Assembly: GCA_963695705.1 (NCBI GenBank)
Contig: CAVOHB010000006.1
Location: forward strand, 496,001-560,000
Source of the DNA: JBKPNJ01 sp963695705
Lineage (GTDB): Bacteria; Actinomycetota; Actinomycetes; Propionibacteriales; Nocardioidaceae
Direction: 5' to 3'
Length of the DNA stretch: 64,000 nucleotides
Part shown: positions 1 to 9,098 of the stretch, piece after piece
How positions within the stretch are numbered: the stretch's first letter is position 1
Layout: every line of letters starts with the position of its first letter
Made by a program: the position numbers and the translations under genes
The notes under the pieces: generated by a model
What the model was told of the DNA's origin: nothing
Databases searched by the model: none
Seen by the model: the letters and a program-made list of their open reading frames with translations, nothing else

Positions 1-384
1 CAGCGCCGCTGCCTTGGCCGGCTCGCGAAGCGAGGGCTCGCCGCTCCACGTCCAGGTCTGGAAGAAGAAGTCGGCACGCTCGTCGATCCACTCATGGTTG
101 CCATGCGTACGGTGCATCGCGCACACCGGCTCGAGGTCCTCCGCCCGGATCTCGACACCCACCTCCTCGCGCGCCTCGCGGACGGCGGCGTCGATGCACG
201 ACTCGCCGGCCTCCACGTGTCCGGCGACACCGGCCCAGTGCCCGTCCAGGTAGCCGGTGCCCTCCCGCAGCAGCAGCAGCACCTCGCCCGGGCCTACCCG
301 GGCTCCCCGGTCTCCCAGGGCTCCCGGGTTCGCCCTGCCGCCGACTGGGCGGATGCGGCGCAGGAAGACGTAGGACGCCGGCAC
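1..384 (-). CDS. Nudix hydrolase (3' end outside window)
   Basis: The reverse strand stays open from a GTG at 384 to the window edge (128 codons). It carries a complete Nudix box, GHVEAGESCIDAAVREAREE followed by VG, which matches the GX5EX7REUXEEXGU pattern whose glutamates bind the divalent metal. Family members hydrolyse nucleoside diphosphates linked to another group; the substrate cannot be read from sequence. The start is the first in-frame GTG, ahead of PASYVFLRR, because no ATG, GTG or TTG lies further upstream in frame before the neighbouring stop. It sits about 45 bases after the antitoxin-like gene on the same strand and may be co-transcribed with it. The C-terminus is missing because of the window boundary. 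Confidence 0.85.
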   Translation of the reverse strand, partial: MPASYVFLRRIRPVGGRANPGALGDRGARVGPGEVLLLLREGTGYLDGHWAGVAGHVEAGESCIDAAVREAREEVGVEIRAEDLEPVCAMHRTHGNHEWIDERADFFFQTWTWSGEPSLREPAKAAAL

Positions 385-430
385 GACCTGGAATCGTCCG
401 TGGTCGCCGGGGTCCGGCGTACCCGCGGTG

Positions 431-634
431 CTAGGCGACGGGGCCGTCGGTGTCTCCCCGCTTGCCGAGGGTGTCCTCGATCTTGCGCTCCCCGGACTTG
501 ATCGTGTCCTCGTACTTCCCGCCGGTTCGCTTGTTGATCGTCTCCCCTGCCTTGGCGATGCCCTTGGCGATCTTGTCGCCGTGCCTGTCGACGGCCTTGT
601 CGGTCAGCTCCTTGGCCCTGTCGAGAAATCCCAC
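431..634 (-). CDS. MT0933/Rv0909-like antitoxin family small protein
   Basis: This 67-residue, charged, lysine-rich protein begins MGFLDRAKELTDKAVDRHGD and contains the phrase GETINKRTGGKYEDTI. That pattern (GFLDKAK start, then DxxTGGKY) is typical of the MT0933 antitoxin family of actinobacteria. Family members are annotated as type II antitoxins (Rv0909 pairs with Rv0910 in Mycobacterium tuberculosis), but many occur alone. No toxin-like partner is visible here, since the next gene on the strand is a Nudix hydrolase, so a toxin-antitoxin role is unproven. The start is GTG at 634, preceded by a GGAG-type ribosome binding site. Confidence 0.75.
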   Translation of the reverse strand: MGFLDRAKELTDKAVDRHGDKIAKGIAKAGETINKRTGGKYEDTIKSGERKIEDTLGKRGDTDGPVA

Positions 635-742
635 GGTCGCTCCTGCTGAAATCGGGTGCGGTCGATGCCGAGTATCCCATCGGCCCGGCTCAGGTCACCG
701 CACGGACCTGGGCCGCGGTCAGGCGCCTGGGAGACTGTCCGG

Positions 743-1663
743 GTGCCGCTGCATGACGTCGTCGCGGTGGTCGGGCCCACCTCCGCCGGGAAGTCCGACC
801 TGGCGTTGGCGTTGGCGCGCTCCCTGGGGGCTGAGGTGGTCAGCGCCGACTCGATGCAGCTGTACCGGGGGATGGACATCGGCACCGCCAAGGTCCCGGT
901 CGCCGAGCGCCGGGGCGTACCACACCACCTGCTCGACGTACTCGACATCGATCAGCGGTCGACGGTTGCCGAGTTCCAGCGCCGGGCCCGCGCCGCGATC
1001 GCCGACTGCCGCCGTCGGGGGGTTCCGGCGGTGCTGGTGGGGGGGTCGGCGCTCTATGTCCGCGCGGTGCTCGACCGCTTCGAGTTCCCCGGTACCGATC
1101 CCGCTGTCCGCGCCCGGCTCGAGTCCGAGCTCGCGACCGCCGGAGCCGCGAACCTGCACGCCCGCCTCGCCGCGGTCGACCCCGCGTCCGCGACGACCAT
1201 CGACGCCACCAACGGGCGTCGGATCGTCCGGGCCCTGGAGGTCGTGGAGATCACCGGGCTGCCCTACCGGGCCAGCCTTCCAGGACATGAGTACGCGTAC
1301 GACCACGTCGTCGCCATCGGCCTGGACGTCCCGCGGCCCGAGCTCGATCGTCGGATCGCTGCCCGCGTCGACGCGATGTGGCGGGCGGGCCTCATCGACG
1401 AGGTGCGTGCCCTGGAGGCCGCCGGGCTGCGGACGGCACCGACGGCCAGCCGCGCCCTCGGATACGCGCAGGTGCTGAGACTCCTGGCCGGTGAGCTCAC
1501 CGAGCGGGAGGCGCTGGAGGACACCGTCACCGCGACCAGGCGGTTCGCCCGCCGGCAGGACTCGTGGTTCCGTCGTGATCCGCGCATCAGCTGGCTCGCC
1601 TTCGACGACTCCGACCTGTGTGACAAGGCCCACCGGATGGTTGAGTCGGTCGCTACGGGGTAG
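743..1663 (+). CDS. miaA: tRNA dimethylallyltransferase MiaA
   Basis: MiaA transfers the dimethylallyl group from DMAPP to N6 of A37 in tRNAs that read UNN codons. The protein (306 aa from GTG 743) opens with VPLHDVVAVVGPTSAGKSD, a P-loop (GPTSAGKS) near residues 10-18. DSMQLYRGMDIGTAKV follows, which forms the catalytic Asp and substrate-binding motif, then GGSALYVRAVLD and RALEVVEITG, all standard for the family. Longer upstream starts add a non-conserved arginine-rich stretch, so the GTG just before the beta strand leading to the P-loop is preferred. It lies divergent to the antitoxin-like gene and upstream of ggt and dapF; miaA next to dapF and hflX is a common actinobacterial order. Confidence 0.95.
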   Translation: MPLHDVVAVVGPTSAGKSDLALALARSLGAEVVSADSMQLYRGMDIGTAKVPVAERRGVPHHLLDVLDIDQRSTVAEFQRRARAAIADCRRRGVPAVLVGGSALYVRAVLDRFEFPGTDPAVRARLESELATAGAANLHARLAAVDPASATTIDATNGRRIVRALEVVEITGLPYRASLPGHEYAYDHVVAIGLDVPRPELDRRIAARVDAMWRAGLIDEVRALEAAGLRTAPTASRALGYAQVLRLLAGELTEREALEDTVTATRRFARRQDSWFRRDPRISWLAFDDSDLCDKAHRMVESVATG

Positions 1664-1718
1664 TGGAACGGGAAGTACGACCGGCAAAGCGACGGGGATG
1701 CCCGACCCAGGAGGATCC

Positions 1719-3596
1719 ATGGCCGATCTCCGCGCTCGACCACACCGACGCAGCCGCGTCGCAGCCCTGTCGGCGGTGGCCGCTCTGGCTTCCATCGGAC
1801 CGCTGGGCGGGCTCGTGGGGACGCACGGTGCCGCCTCGCCCGGCCCCAGTCACCGGGATGGTCACCAGGATCCGCCGCAGCACCGAGCGGTGGCCCGCGG
1901 CACCGGGGGCGCCGTCAGCTCCGTCGATCCCGATGCCACCCGGATCGGGATCCGGGTCCTGCGCAGCGGTGGCAACGCGGTGGATGCAGCGGTCGCCACG
2001 GCAGCCGCCCTCGGGGTGACCGAGCCGTACAGCTCCGGCGTCGGCGGGGGCGGCTTCTTCGTCTACTACGACGCGGCCACCGGGCGGGTCTCAACGATCG
2101 ACGGCCGCGAGACCGCCCCGGCCGCGATGCCCCACGACGCGTTCATCAACCCTGCCTCCGGCAAGCCGTACCCGTTCACACCGCAGCTGGTCACCAGCGG
2201 CGTCTCGGTGGGTGTTCCCGGGACCCCCGCGACGTGGCAGACCGCCCTCGACACCTGGGGGAGCCGGACGCTGCGTCAGGTGCTGGCCCCCGCCACCCGG
2301 CTGGCGACGCGGGGGTTCGTCGTCGACCGGACGTTCCATGAGCAGACCACCGACAACCGTGAGCGCTTCGCGGCGATCGTGCCGACCGCCAGGCTGTTCC
2401 TGGCCGACGGCAAGGCGCCGGCCGTCGGCTCGGTGTTCCGCAACCCCGACCTCGCGGCGACGTACCGACTCCTGGCCCGGAAGGGACCCGACGCCATCTA
2501 CCGCGGCCCGGTCGCGGACCAGATCGTGCATCTCGTACGGCACCCGCCGACGACGGCGCACACCACGCTGCCGGTGCCCCCGGGGTTCATGGCGCCGGCT
2601 GACCTCCGGGCGTACCGGGTGCGCACACCCGCGCCGACCCACGTCGCCTACCGGGGTCTCGACGTCTACGGCATGGGCCCGCCGTCCAGCGGTGGCTCGA
2701 CCGTCGGGGAGGCGCTCAACATCCTCCAGCGCTACGACCTGTCGTCGATGCCGCAGGCTCGGGTGCTGCACCTGTACCTCGAGGCGTCGGCCCTGGCGTT
2801 CGCGGACCGCGACGCATACGTGGGCGACCCTCGTTATGTCGACGTACCGCTGCGCCAGCTGCTGTCCGACGGCTTCGCCGCCGAGCGCTCCTGCCAGATC
2901 GACCCGCAGGAGGCCGCAACCAGACCGGTGGCACCCGGGAAACCCGACGGCGACTACTCGCACTGCGGTCACGCCGCCGGGCGGAGCGCGCGGGTCCCCG
3001 ACACCGAGGGGTTGTCCACCACGCACCTCTCGGTCACCGACCGCTGGGGCAACATCGTCGCCTACACCCTCACTATCGAGCAGACCGGCGGCAGCGCGAT
3101 CACCGTGCCCGGTCGGGGGTTCCTGCTGAACAACGAGCTGACCGACTTCACCGCGGTGTACGACCCGGCCGACCCGAACCGCATCGAGCCGGGAAAGCGC
3201 CCGCGGTCGTCGATGTCACCGACGATCGTGCTGCGCCACGGCACCCCGTTCCTCACCCTCGGCTCGCCGGGCGGATCGACCATCATCACCACCGTGCTCC
3301 AGACCCTGGTCAACCGGATCGACCTCGGGATGACGCTGCCGCAGGCCATCGCGGCGCCGCGGGCCTCGGACTCCAACGCGTCGGAGGTCACGGCCGAACC
3401 ACGCTTCATCCGCAGATGGGGCGATGTTCTCGAGGGGTACGGTCACACGTTCGTGACACCCGGCGCACCGGGAACGTTGGCCGCCGAGATCGGCGCAGCC
3501 ACCGGGATCGAGTTCCTCCCGGACGGACGTCTGCTCGCCGCGGCAGAGCCGGTCCGCCGGGGCGGCGGTGACGCCCGGGTGGTGCATCCGGGCTGA
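1719..3596 (+). CDS. ggt: Secreted gamma-glutamyltransferase
   Basis: Gamma-glutamyltransferases cleave the gamma-glutamyl bond of glutathione and transfer the glutamyl group to water or amino acids. The 625-aa precursor has a basic, then hydrophobic N-terminus (residues about 7-35), consistent with a Sec signal peptide, and begins 5 bases after a perfect AGGAGG (1709-1714). The large-subunit fingerprint is RSGGNAVDAAVA with GVGGGGFFVYYD. Self-cleavage would occur before Thr434 in GLSTTHLSVTD, making Thr434 the N-terminal nucleophile of the small subunit. Downstream GFLLNNELTDF, SMSPTIV and GSPGGSTIITTV match the small-subunit substrate loops. The position between miaA and dapF is probably lineage-specific. 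Confidence 0.93.
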   Translation: MADLRARPHRRSRVAALSAVAALASIGPLGGLVGTHGAASPGPSHRDGHQDPPQHRAVARGTGGAVSSVDPDATRIGIRVLRSGGNAVDAAVATAAALGVTEPYSSGVGGGGFFVYYDAATGRVSTIDGRETAPAAMPHDAFINPASGKPYPFTPQLVTSGVSVGVPGTPATWQTALDTWGSRTLRQVLAPATRLATRGFVVDRTFHEQTTDNRERFAAIVPTARLFLADGKAPAVGSVFRNPDLAATYRLLARKGPDAIYRGPVADQIVHLVRHPPTTAHTTLPVPPGFMAPADLRAYRVRTPAPTHVAYRGLDVYGMGPPSSGGSTVGEALNILQRYDLSSMPQARVLHLYLEASALAFADRDAYVGDPRYVDVPLRQLLSDGFAAERSCQIDPQEAATRPVAPGKPDGDYSHCGHAAGRSARVPDTEGLSTTHLSVTDRWGNIVAYTLTIEQTGGSAITVPGRGFLLNNELTDFTAVYDPADPNRIEPGKRPRSSMSPTIVLRHGTPFLTLGSPGGSTIITTVLQTLVNRIDLGMTLPQAIAAPRASDSNASEVTAEPRFIRRWGDVLEGYGHTFVTPGAPGTLAAEIGAATGIEFLPDGRLLAAAEPVRRGGGDARVVHPG

Positions 3597-3626
3597 GCCG
3601 GGTGCTCGCCGCCGTACGCTGATCGG

Positions 3627-4457
3627 GTGAGCTTCGAGTTCTGGAAGGGCCACGGCACGGAGAACGACTTCGTGCTGCTGCCCGACCGCGACGGGGACGT
3701 GCACGGTGACCTCGACGCCGACCTCGTTCGCCGGCTGTGCGACCGGCGAGCCGGACTGGGCGCCGACGGCGTCCTGCGGGTGATCCGCACGGCTGCGGTT
3801 CACGACCGACACGACCGGCAGCTCGGCGGGTCTGCCGAGTGGTTCATGGACCACCGCAACGCCGACGGCTCGCTGACGCAGATGTGCGGGAACGGGATCC
3901 GGGTCTTCGCCCGTTACCTGCGCTACGCCGGCCTCGTCGACGCTGCCGGCCCGATCCGGGTCGGAACGCGGGCGGGTGAGAAGACCGTCACGTTCCACGA
4001 CGACACCATCACCGTCGACATGGGGACCCCGGCGGTCGTCGGCGAGACGAAGATCTCGGTCGGCGCCGGCAGCTGGACGGCGCTGAACGTCGACATGGGC
4101 AACCCGCACGCGGTGGCGTTCGTGGAGTCACTCGCCGACGCCGGGGAGCTTGACGAGCCGCCGTCGTTCGACCGGGGCGACTACCCGGAGGGCGTCAACG
4201 TCGAGTTCGTGGAGCGGGTGGACGATCGGCACCTCGCGATGCGGGTGTTCGAGCGGGGCGCCGGAGAGACGCGCTCCTGCGGCACCGGGGCGTCCGCCGT
4301 GATGGTCGCTTCCGCCCTGGCCGACGGGATCAGCCGGCCCTGCACCTACCGGGTCGACGTACCGGGTGGGCGTCTTCGGGTCAGCTGGCGCGAGGACGGC
4401 CGCGTGGAGCTCACAGGTCCGGCGGTGCTCGTCGCGGTGGGGACGTGGCTGGGCTGA
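3627..4457 (+). CDS. dapF: Diaminopimelate epimerase DapF
   Basis: DapF interconverts LL- and meso-diaminopimelate for lysine and peptidoglycan synthesis, using two cysteines as acid and base without a cofactor. Both are visible in this 276-aa protein: Cys87 in QMCGNGIRVF and Cys218 in RSCGTGASAVM. N-terminal FWKGHGTENDFVLLPD and central NVDMGNPHAVAFV are also family signatures. Translation starts at GTG 3627 directly before SFEFWKGHGTENDF. It is collinear with miaA and ggt; a 143-base gap separates it from hflX. Confidence 0.96.
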   Translation: MSFEFWKGHGTENDFVLLPDRDGDVHGDLDADLVRRLCDRRAGLGADGVLRVIRTAAVHDRHDRQLGGSAEWFMDHRNADGSLTQMCGNGIRVFARYLRYAGLVDAAGPIRVGTRAGEKTVTFHDDTITVDMGTPAVVGETKISVGAGSWTALNVDMGNPHAVAFVESLADAGELDEPPSFDRGDYPEGVNVEFVERVDDRHLAMRVFERGAGETRSCGTGASAVMVASALADGISRPCTYRVDVPGGRLRVSWREDGRVELTGPAVLVAVGTWLG

Positions 4458-4600
4458 GCCAGCCCCGAGCGATCCGAAATCAGGTGCCTGCCGCCCTCTG
4501 ATCGTGCGACCATCGAAGATGTCCCGGCCCCGCGGGTCGGTCATCGGCCGCGGAGAGGCCCGGGAATGTCGACGATACGAGGACGGTTGGACGTCATTAC

Positions 4601-6019
4601 ATGACTGTTGAACATGACGCGTACGACGAGAACCAGTACGACGACTCCACCGGGACCGAAGGGCTCGAGCTCGAGGAACGTCTCGCGCTGCGGCGGGTGG
4701 CGGGACTGTCCACCGAGCTGGACGACGTCTCCGAGGTCGAGTATCGCCAGCTTCGTCTCGAGCGGGTCGTACTGGTCGGGGTCTGGACCGAGGGCGGCAT
4801 CGAGGACGCCGAGAACTCGCTGACCGAGCTGGCGTTGCTGGCCGAGACGGCAGGCTCGCAGGTCCTGGACGCCCTGATCCAGCGGCGGCAGCGGCCCGAC
4901 ACCGCGACGTACATCGGGCGGGGCAAGGTCGAGGCGCTGCACCTCGCGGTGCTGGCCAGCGGCGCCGACACGGTCATCTGCGACGGCGAGCTGACACCGT
5001 CGCAGCTGCGCAACCTCGAGGACCGGGTGAAGGTCAAGGTCGTCGACCGAACCGCGCTGATCCTCGACATCTTCGCCCAGCATGCCAAATCGCGGGAAGG
5101 ACAGGCCCAGGTCGAGCTGGCCCAGCTCCAGTACATGAAGCAGCGGCTGCGCGGCTGGGGCGGCAACCTCTCCCGCCAGGCCGGCGGCCGGGTCGGCAGC
5201 CAGGGCGGCGGCATCGGCGGTCGCGGCCCGGGTGAGACGAAGATCGAGACGGACCGGCGCCGGATCAACACCAAGATCGCCAAGCTGCGCCGCGAGCTCG
5301 CCCACATGCGCACGACGCGTGACAACAAGCGTTCGGGACGCCTTCGCCGGGAGATCCCGTCGGTGGCGATCGCGGGCTACACCAACGCCGGGAAGTCCTC
5401 GCTGCTCAACCGCCTGACCAGCGCAGGCGTGCTCGTAGACGACGCGCTCTTCGCCACCCTCGACCCCACCACCAGACGCAGCACCACCGCCGACGGCAGG
5501 ATCTACACGCTCTCCGACACCGTCGGGTTCGTGCGCCACCTGCCGCACCAGCTGGTTGAGGCGTTCCGCTCCACCCTGGAGGAGGTCGCCGACTCCGACC
5601 TGATCCTGCACGTGGTCGACGGGTCCCACAACGACCCCGAGGGTCAGATCGGCGCCGTCCGCGAGGTGCTCGCCGAGATCGGTGCCGACTCGGTGCCCGA
5701 GCTCATCGTCATCAACAAGGCCGATGTGGCCGACCCGATGGTGGTGAGCCGGCTGCAGGCCCGCGAGCCGCACAGCGTCGTGGTGTCGGCCCGTACCGGC
5801 GAGGGGGTGGCCGATGTCCTGGCCGCTCTCGAGTACGACCTGCCGCATCCCGGCGTCGAGATAGAGGCGCTCGTCCCGTACTCCCGCGGCGACCTGATGA
5901 ACCGGGTGCACGAGTACGGCGAGGTGCTCGGGCTCGAGCACACCGGCGAGGGCACCGTGATCAAGGCCCGCGTCAACGCCGACCTCGCCGGAGACCTCGG
6001 CCCCTTCCTCGTCGCCTGA
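4601..6019 (+). CDS. hflX: Ribosome-associated GTPase HflX
   Basis: HflX is a translational GTPase-family protein that splits or rescues stalled 70S ribosomes after stress. The 472-aa protein has the HflX N-terminal domain (RQRPDTATYIGRGKVE, then the DGELTPSQLRNLED segment), and a glycine-rich linker (QAGGRVGSQGGGIGGRGPGE) leading into the GTPase domain. G1 is GYTNAGKSSLLNRL (about residue 261), G3 is DTVGFVRHLPHQLVEAF, and G4 is INKADVAD. Length and order are standard. The start is ATG 4601. It lies between dapF and the DinG-like helicase, all on the plus strand. Confidence 0.95.
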   Translation: MTVEHDAYDENQYDDSTGTEGLELEERLALRRVAGLSTELDDVSEVEYRQLRLERVVLVGVWTEGGIEDAENSLTELALLAETAGSQVLDALIQRRQRPDTATYIGRGKVEALHLAVLASGADTVICDGELTPSQLRNLEDRVKVKVVDRTALILDIFAQHAKSREGQAQVELAQLQYMKQRLRGWGGNLSRQAGGRVGSQGGGIGGRGPGETKIETDRRRINTKIAKLRRELAHMRTTRDNKRSGRLRREIPSVAIAGYTNAGKSSLLNRLTSAGVLVDDALFATLDPTTRRSTTADGRIYTLSDTVGFVRHLPHQLVEAFRSTLEEVADSDLILHVVDGSHNDPEGQIGAVREVLAEIGADSVPELIVINKADVADPMVVSRLQAREPHSVVVSARTGEGVADVLAALEYDLPHPGVEIEALVPYSRGDLMNRVHEYGEVLGLEHTGEGTVIKARVNADLAGDLGPFLVA

Positions 6020-6067
6020 GGCCTCCGGCCCCCCGGGGCAGTCCGAGCCTGCGGGTAGCCTCGGCGG

Positions 6068-8254
6068 ATGGTCGAGGTCCCCGCGGTGGCGTCCGGGCCG
6101 TCCGTCGAGGAGGTGCTCGCCGCGGCGGTCGACGGCATCGGCGGCGAGGAGCGCCCCGGTCAGATCGCCATGGCGCGGGCGGTGCGCGCGGCGTTCGAGT
6201 CTGAGGAGCACCTGGTCGTCCAGGCCGGCACCGGCACCGGAAAGAGCCTGGGATATCTCGTGCCGAGCCTGCTGCACGACGGCCGGGTCGTGGTCGCCAC
6301 GGCCACTCTCGCGCTGCAGCACCAGCTGGTGGAGCGCGACCTGCCGGCCCTGCTCGACGCGGCCGAGCCGCTGCTGGGTTCCCGCCCGCGATACGCCGTA
6401 CTCAAGGGTCGCAGCAACTACGCCTGCCTGCACCGACTCCGCGACGGCGTCCCCGACGACCAGGGCGTCCTGGTCGACGCGCCGGCCGGGCCGCTGGGCG
6501 AACAGGTACTGGCGCTGCGCGCGTGGTCGGATGAGGAGCTCGAGCGCCGTGGCAGCGGTGATCGCGACGCCGCGCCGGCCCACACCGATCGGGCCTGGGC
6601 GCAGGTGTCCGTCTCGGCCCGGGAGTGCCTGGGCGCGAACCGCTGCCCCTACGGCGTCGAGTGCTTCGCCGAGCGAGCCCGAGACGAGGCGATGTCAGCC
6701 GACATCGTCGTCACCAACCATGCGCTGCTCGCCATCGACGCTCTCGAGGGCATTCCGGTGCTGCCCCCGCATGACTGCGTCATCGTCGACGAGGCCCATG
6801 AGCTGGCGGCGCGGGTCACCGGCGCCGCCTCGGCAGAGCTCTCGGCAGCGCTCATCGAGCGAGCGGCCAAACGTGCCAGGTCGTTCGTGGACGGCACCGA
6901 AGCCGACGACCTGGGCGACGCCGGTGAGCTGTTCAAGTCCGCGGTGGACGCGGCGTCGCCGGGGCGGGTGCAGACCCTCGGCGATGCCCTCGCCGCCGCC
7001 GTCGCCCGGGTACGGGACACGGCACGGGCCGCATGGTCGGCGTTCCCGTCCCAGTCCTCGGGAGACTCCGACGAGGAGGCTCCCCGACGGCAGGCCCGAA
7101 GCCAGGTCGAGCAGGTGCGCGACATCGCCGACCGGATCGCGATCGCATCCCCGTTCGACGTGACCTGGGTGGCCGAGCGCGACCGGTTGCGCTTCGGCAA
7201 CCAGCTGCGGGTCGCGCCGTTGTCGGTCTCCGGCCTGCTCCGCGAGAAGCTGATGGCCGAACGGACGGTGGTTCTCACCAGCGCGACGCTGAAGCTCGGC
7301 GGCGAGTTCGACGCCCTGGCCCGGTCGGTGGGACTGCGGCCGGTCGACCGGCTCCCCCACGACGCCGCAGCCGAGCAGCAGCCGGTCAACGGTGGCGATG
7401 CAGGTCCGCAGGTGGGCGAACCCGGTGGCCGGACACCTGGTGACGCGGTGCAGCCGCTGCCCTGGCGGGGCATCGATGTGGGATCGCCGTTCTCGTACGG
7501 CACCCAGGGGATCCTCTATGTGGCGCGCGCGCTGCCGCCTCCCGGTCGCGACGGCCTGGGACCGCGGCAGATCGAGGAGATCTGCGCGCTGGTCCGGGCC
7601 GCGGGTGGCCGTACCCTCGGCCTCTTCTCCTCACGACGGGCCGCCGAGACCGCCGCGGAGGCCGTCCGCGACGAGCTGCCCGACCTCCCCGTCCTCTGCC
7701 AGGGCGACGGCCAGCTCGGCGAGCTGGCGCGCCAGTTCGTCGCCGACCATCAGACCTCGCTGTTCGGCACGCTCTCGCTGTGGCAGGGCCTCGACCTGCC
7801 GGGTGACACCTGCCAGCTGGTCGTGATCGACCGGATCCCGTTCCCGCGGCCCGACGACCCGTTGATGAGCGCCCGGCAGCGCGCTGTCGACGAGGCCGGC
7901 GGCAACGGCTTCATGGCGGTTGCCGCCACCCATGCCGGGCTGTTGCTCGCGCAGGGCTCCGGACGGCTGATCCGAACGATGACCGACCGGGGAGTGGTCG
8001 CGATCCTCGACCCTCGCCTGGTGACCGCCCGTTACGGCGGATTCCTGCGCGCGTCGCTGCCGCCTATGTGGCCCACCAGCGACCGGGCCACGGTTGTCGC
8101 CGCACTGCGCCGACTGGCTGCCGCCGCGGACGGCGCACCAACCGCGGATGCCGCACCACCCGCGCAGGCCGGACCAGCCGCGGACGCCGGACCACCCGCG
8201 GATGCCGGACCAGCCGCGGACGCCGGAGACGCCCGCGACGCCCTCCCGGCCTAA
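6068..8254 (+). CDS. DinG/XPD-type ATP-dependent DNA helicase
   Basis: This is a 728-aa superfamily 2 helicase of the DinG (XPD-like) group, which unwinds DNA 5' to 3' and usually carries a 4Fe-4S cluster. Walker A is QAGTGTGKSLGYL near residue 52. Candidate cluster cysteines are in NYACLHRL and in ECLGANRCPYGVEC. The DEAH box is VDEAHELAAR near residue 240, and the late motif QGSGRLIRTMTDRGVVAILD fits motif VI. The C-terminus (from nt about 8131) ends in an Ala-Pro-Gly-Asp repeat (units like AGPAADAGPPAD), which is low-complexity and probably disordered. It follows hflX by 48 bases. No LexA box was seen at its start. Confidence 0.9.
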   Translation: MVEVPAVASGPSVEEVLAAAVDGIGGEERPGQIAMARAVRAAFESEEHLVVQAGTGTGKSLGYLVPSLLHDGRVVVATATLALQHQLVERDLPALLDAAEPLLGSRPRYAVLKGRSNYACLHRLRDGVPDDQGVLVDAPAGPLGEQVLALRAWSDEELERRGSGDRDAAPAHTDRAWAQVSVSARECLGANRCPYGVECFAERARDEAMSADIVVTNHALLAIDALEGIPVLPPHDCVIVDEAHELAARVTGAASAELSAALIERAAKRARSFVDGTEADDLGDAGELFKSAVDAASPGRVQTLGDALAAAVARVRDTARAAWSAFPSQSSGDSDEEAPRRQARSQVEQVRDIADRIAIASPFDVTWVAERDRLRFGNQLRVAPLSVSGLLREKLMAERTVVLTSATLKLGGEFDALARSVGLRPVDRLPHDAAAEQQPVNGGDAGPQVGEPGGRTPGDAVQPLPWRGIDVGSPFSYGTQGILYVARALPPPGRDGLGPRQIEEICALVRAAGGRTLGLFSSRRAAETAAEAVRDELPDLPVLCQGDGQLGELARQFVADHQTSLFGTLSLWQGLDLPGDTCQLVVIDRIPFPRPDDPLMSARQRAVDEAGGNGFMAVAATHAGLLLAQGSGRLIRTMTDRGVVAILDPRLVTARYGGFLRASLPPMWPTSDRATVVAALRRLAAAADGAPTADAAPPAQAGPAADAGPPADAGPAADAGDARDALPA

Positions 8255-8262
8255 CGGGGTAT

Positions 8263-8724
8263 CTAGGCGTTGCGAAGAGCCTCGATGTCGAGCTTCTTCA
8301 TCCCCAGCAATGCCGCCACCGCGCGCTGCGCCTTCTCCTGGTCGACATCTGTGAGCAGCTCGCCGAGCATCGACGGCACGATCTGCCAGGACAGCCCGTA
8401 CTGGTCCTTCAACCAGCCACACTGACCTTCCTCCCCGCCCTCGGAGAGACTGTTCCAGAAGTAGTCGATCTCGTCCTGCGACTCGCAGTTCACCTGGAAC
8501 GAAACGGCCTCGGTGAACTTGAACTCCGGGCCGCCGTTGAGCGCGGTGAACCGTTGTCCGTCGAGCTCGAACAGCACGGTCATGACAGTTCCCTCGGGTC
8601 CAGGGCCTGCCTCTGCGTAGCGTGAGATCTGGAGGATGCTCGAGTTCTTGAAGATCGACGTGTAGAAGTTCGCCGCCTCCTCGCCCTCGGTGTCGAACCA
8701 CAGACAGGGGTTGATCTTCTGCAT
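8263..8724 (-). CDS. PhnB-like VOC-fold protein (3-demethylubiquinone methyltransferase-like family)
   Basis: This is a 153-aa protein beginning MQKINPCLWFDTEGEEAANF, with FTALNGGPEFKFTEAVSF and CGWLKDQYGLSWQIVPSML. These match the PhnB/glyoxalase-like family historically named 3-demethylubiquinone-9 3-methyltransferase domain proteins, most of which have no known enzyme activity. The fold belongs to the vicinal oxygen chelate group. An AAAGGA ribosome binding site lies about 6 bases before ATG 8724, so longer in-frame extensions are not favoured. It is convergent with the helicase gene, with 8 bases between the stops. Confidence 0.88.
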   Translation of the reverse strand: MQKINPCLWFDTEGEEAANFYTSIFKNSSILQISRYAEAGPGPEGTVMTVLFELDGQRFTALNGGPEFKFTEAVSFQVNCESQDEIDYFWNSLSEGGEEGQCGWLKDQYGLSWQIVPSMLGELLTDVDQEKAQRAVAALLGMKKLDIEALRNA

Positions 8725-8914
8725 TGCGTGATCCTTTCGTTCGATGCTCGGGGACGCTACGGCGTTGGGCGTCTGTCCTCCAGACCGGGTGGATCGGGGA
8801 AAGTCATCGCTCGCCGACGTCGGTGACGTGATCAAGTGTCGGCTCGCTGGCACAAGCTCCGTCGGATGCCGCTTCTGGACGGCGGCGGCGGCCGTGCTCG
8901 CAGTCTCGGGTTCG

Positions 8915-9000
8915 CCCGGGCCGCCGCCGGGATTTGCGCAGTTGTTGTCCACGGTTGAGGGGCCGGTGACCATCTAGCGCGAAGGTCGGTCCGGTCATGC
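8915..9000 (-). repeat. Dispersed repeat, copy A (inverted relative to copy B)
   Basis: Read on the minus strand this segment shares blocks with 21943-22032 on the plus strand: GCATGACCG, ACCGACCTT, TGGTCACCGGCC, ACAACAACTGCGCAA, TCCCGGC and GGCCCGGG, in the same order. The spacing between the TCACCGGCC and CAACAACTG blocks differs by 4 bases. The similarity is therefore conserved as DNA or RNA and not as a reading frame. I do not recognise the element. Confidence 0.6.
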
Positions 9001-9023
9001 CGACGCACCCATCGGCATGCGAC

Positions 9024-9098
9024 AAGTGCCGGATGACGTGTCAACAACTGTCGGATCACTGGGAATAAGTGTCGGATGGCGTGACATAAGTGTCGGAT
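9024..9098 (+). repeat. Four-unit 21-22 bp repeat array (core AAGTGTCGGAT)
   Basis: The units begin at 9024 (AAGTGCCGGAT), 9046 (AACTGTCGGAT), 9067 (AAGTGTCGGAT) and 9088 (AAGTGTCGGAT). The spacings of 22, 21 and 21 bp keep every core on one face of the helix. A related three-unit array lies at 22585-22636. Such phased direct repeats occur at the ends of IS21-family elements, where transposase binds, and as iterons; no transposase gene lies beside this array. Confidence 0.65.

Noticed and set aside
4541..6583. A 680-codon open frame antisense to hflX and the helicase
   Set aside because: It is a shadow of GC-biased codons: the forward strand holds clear HflX and DinG motifs, and the antisense protein is compositionally biased with no motif.
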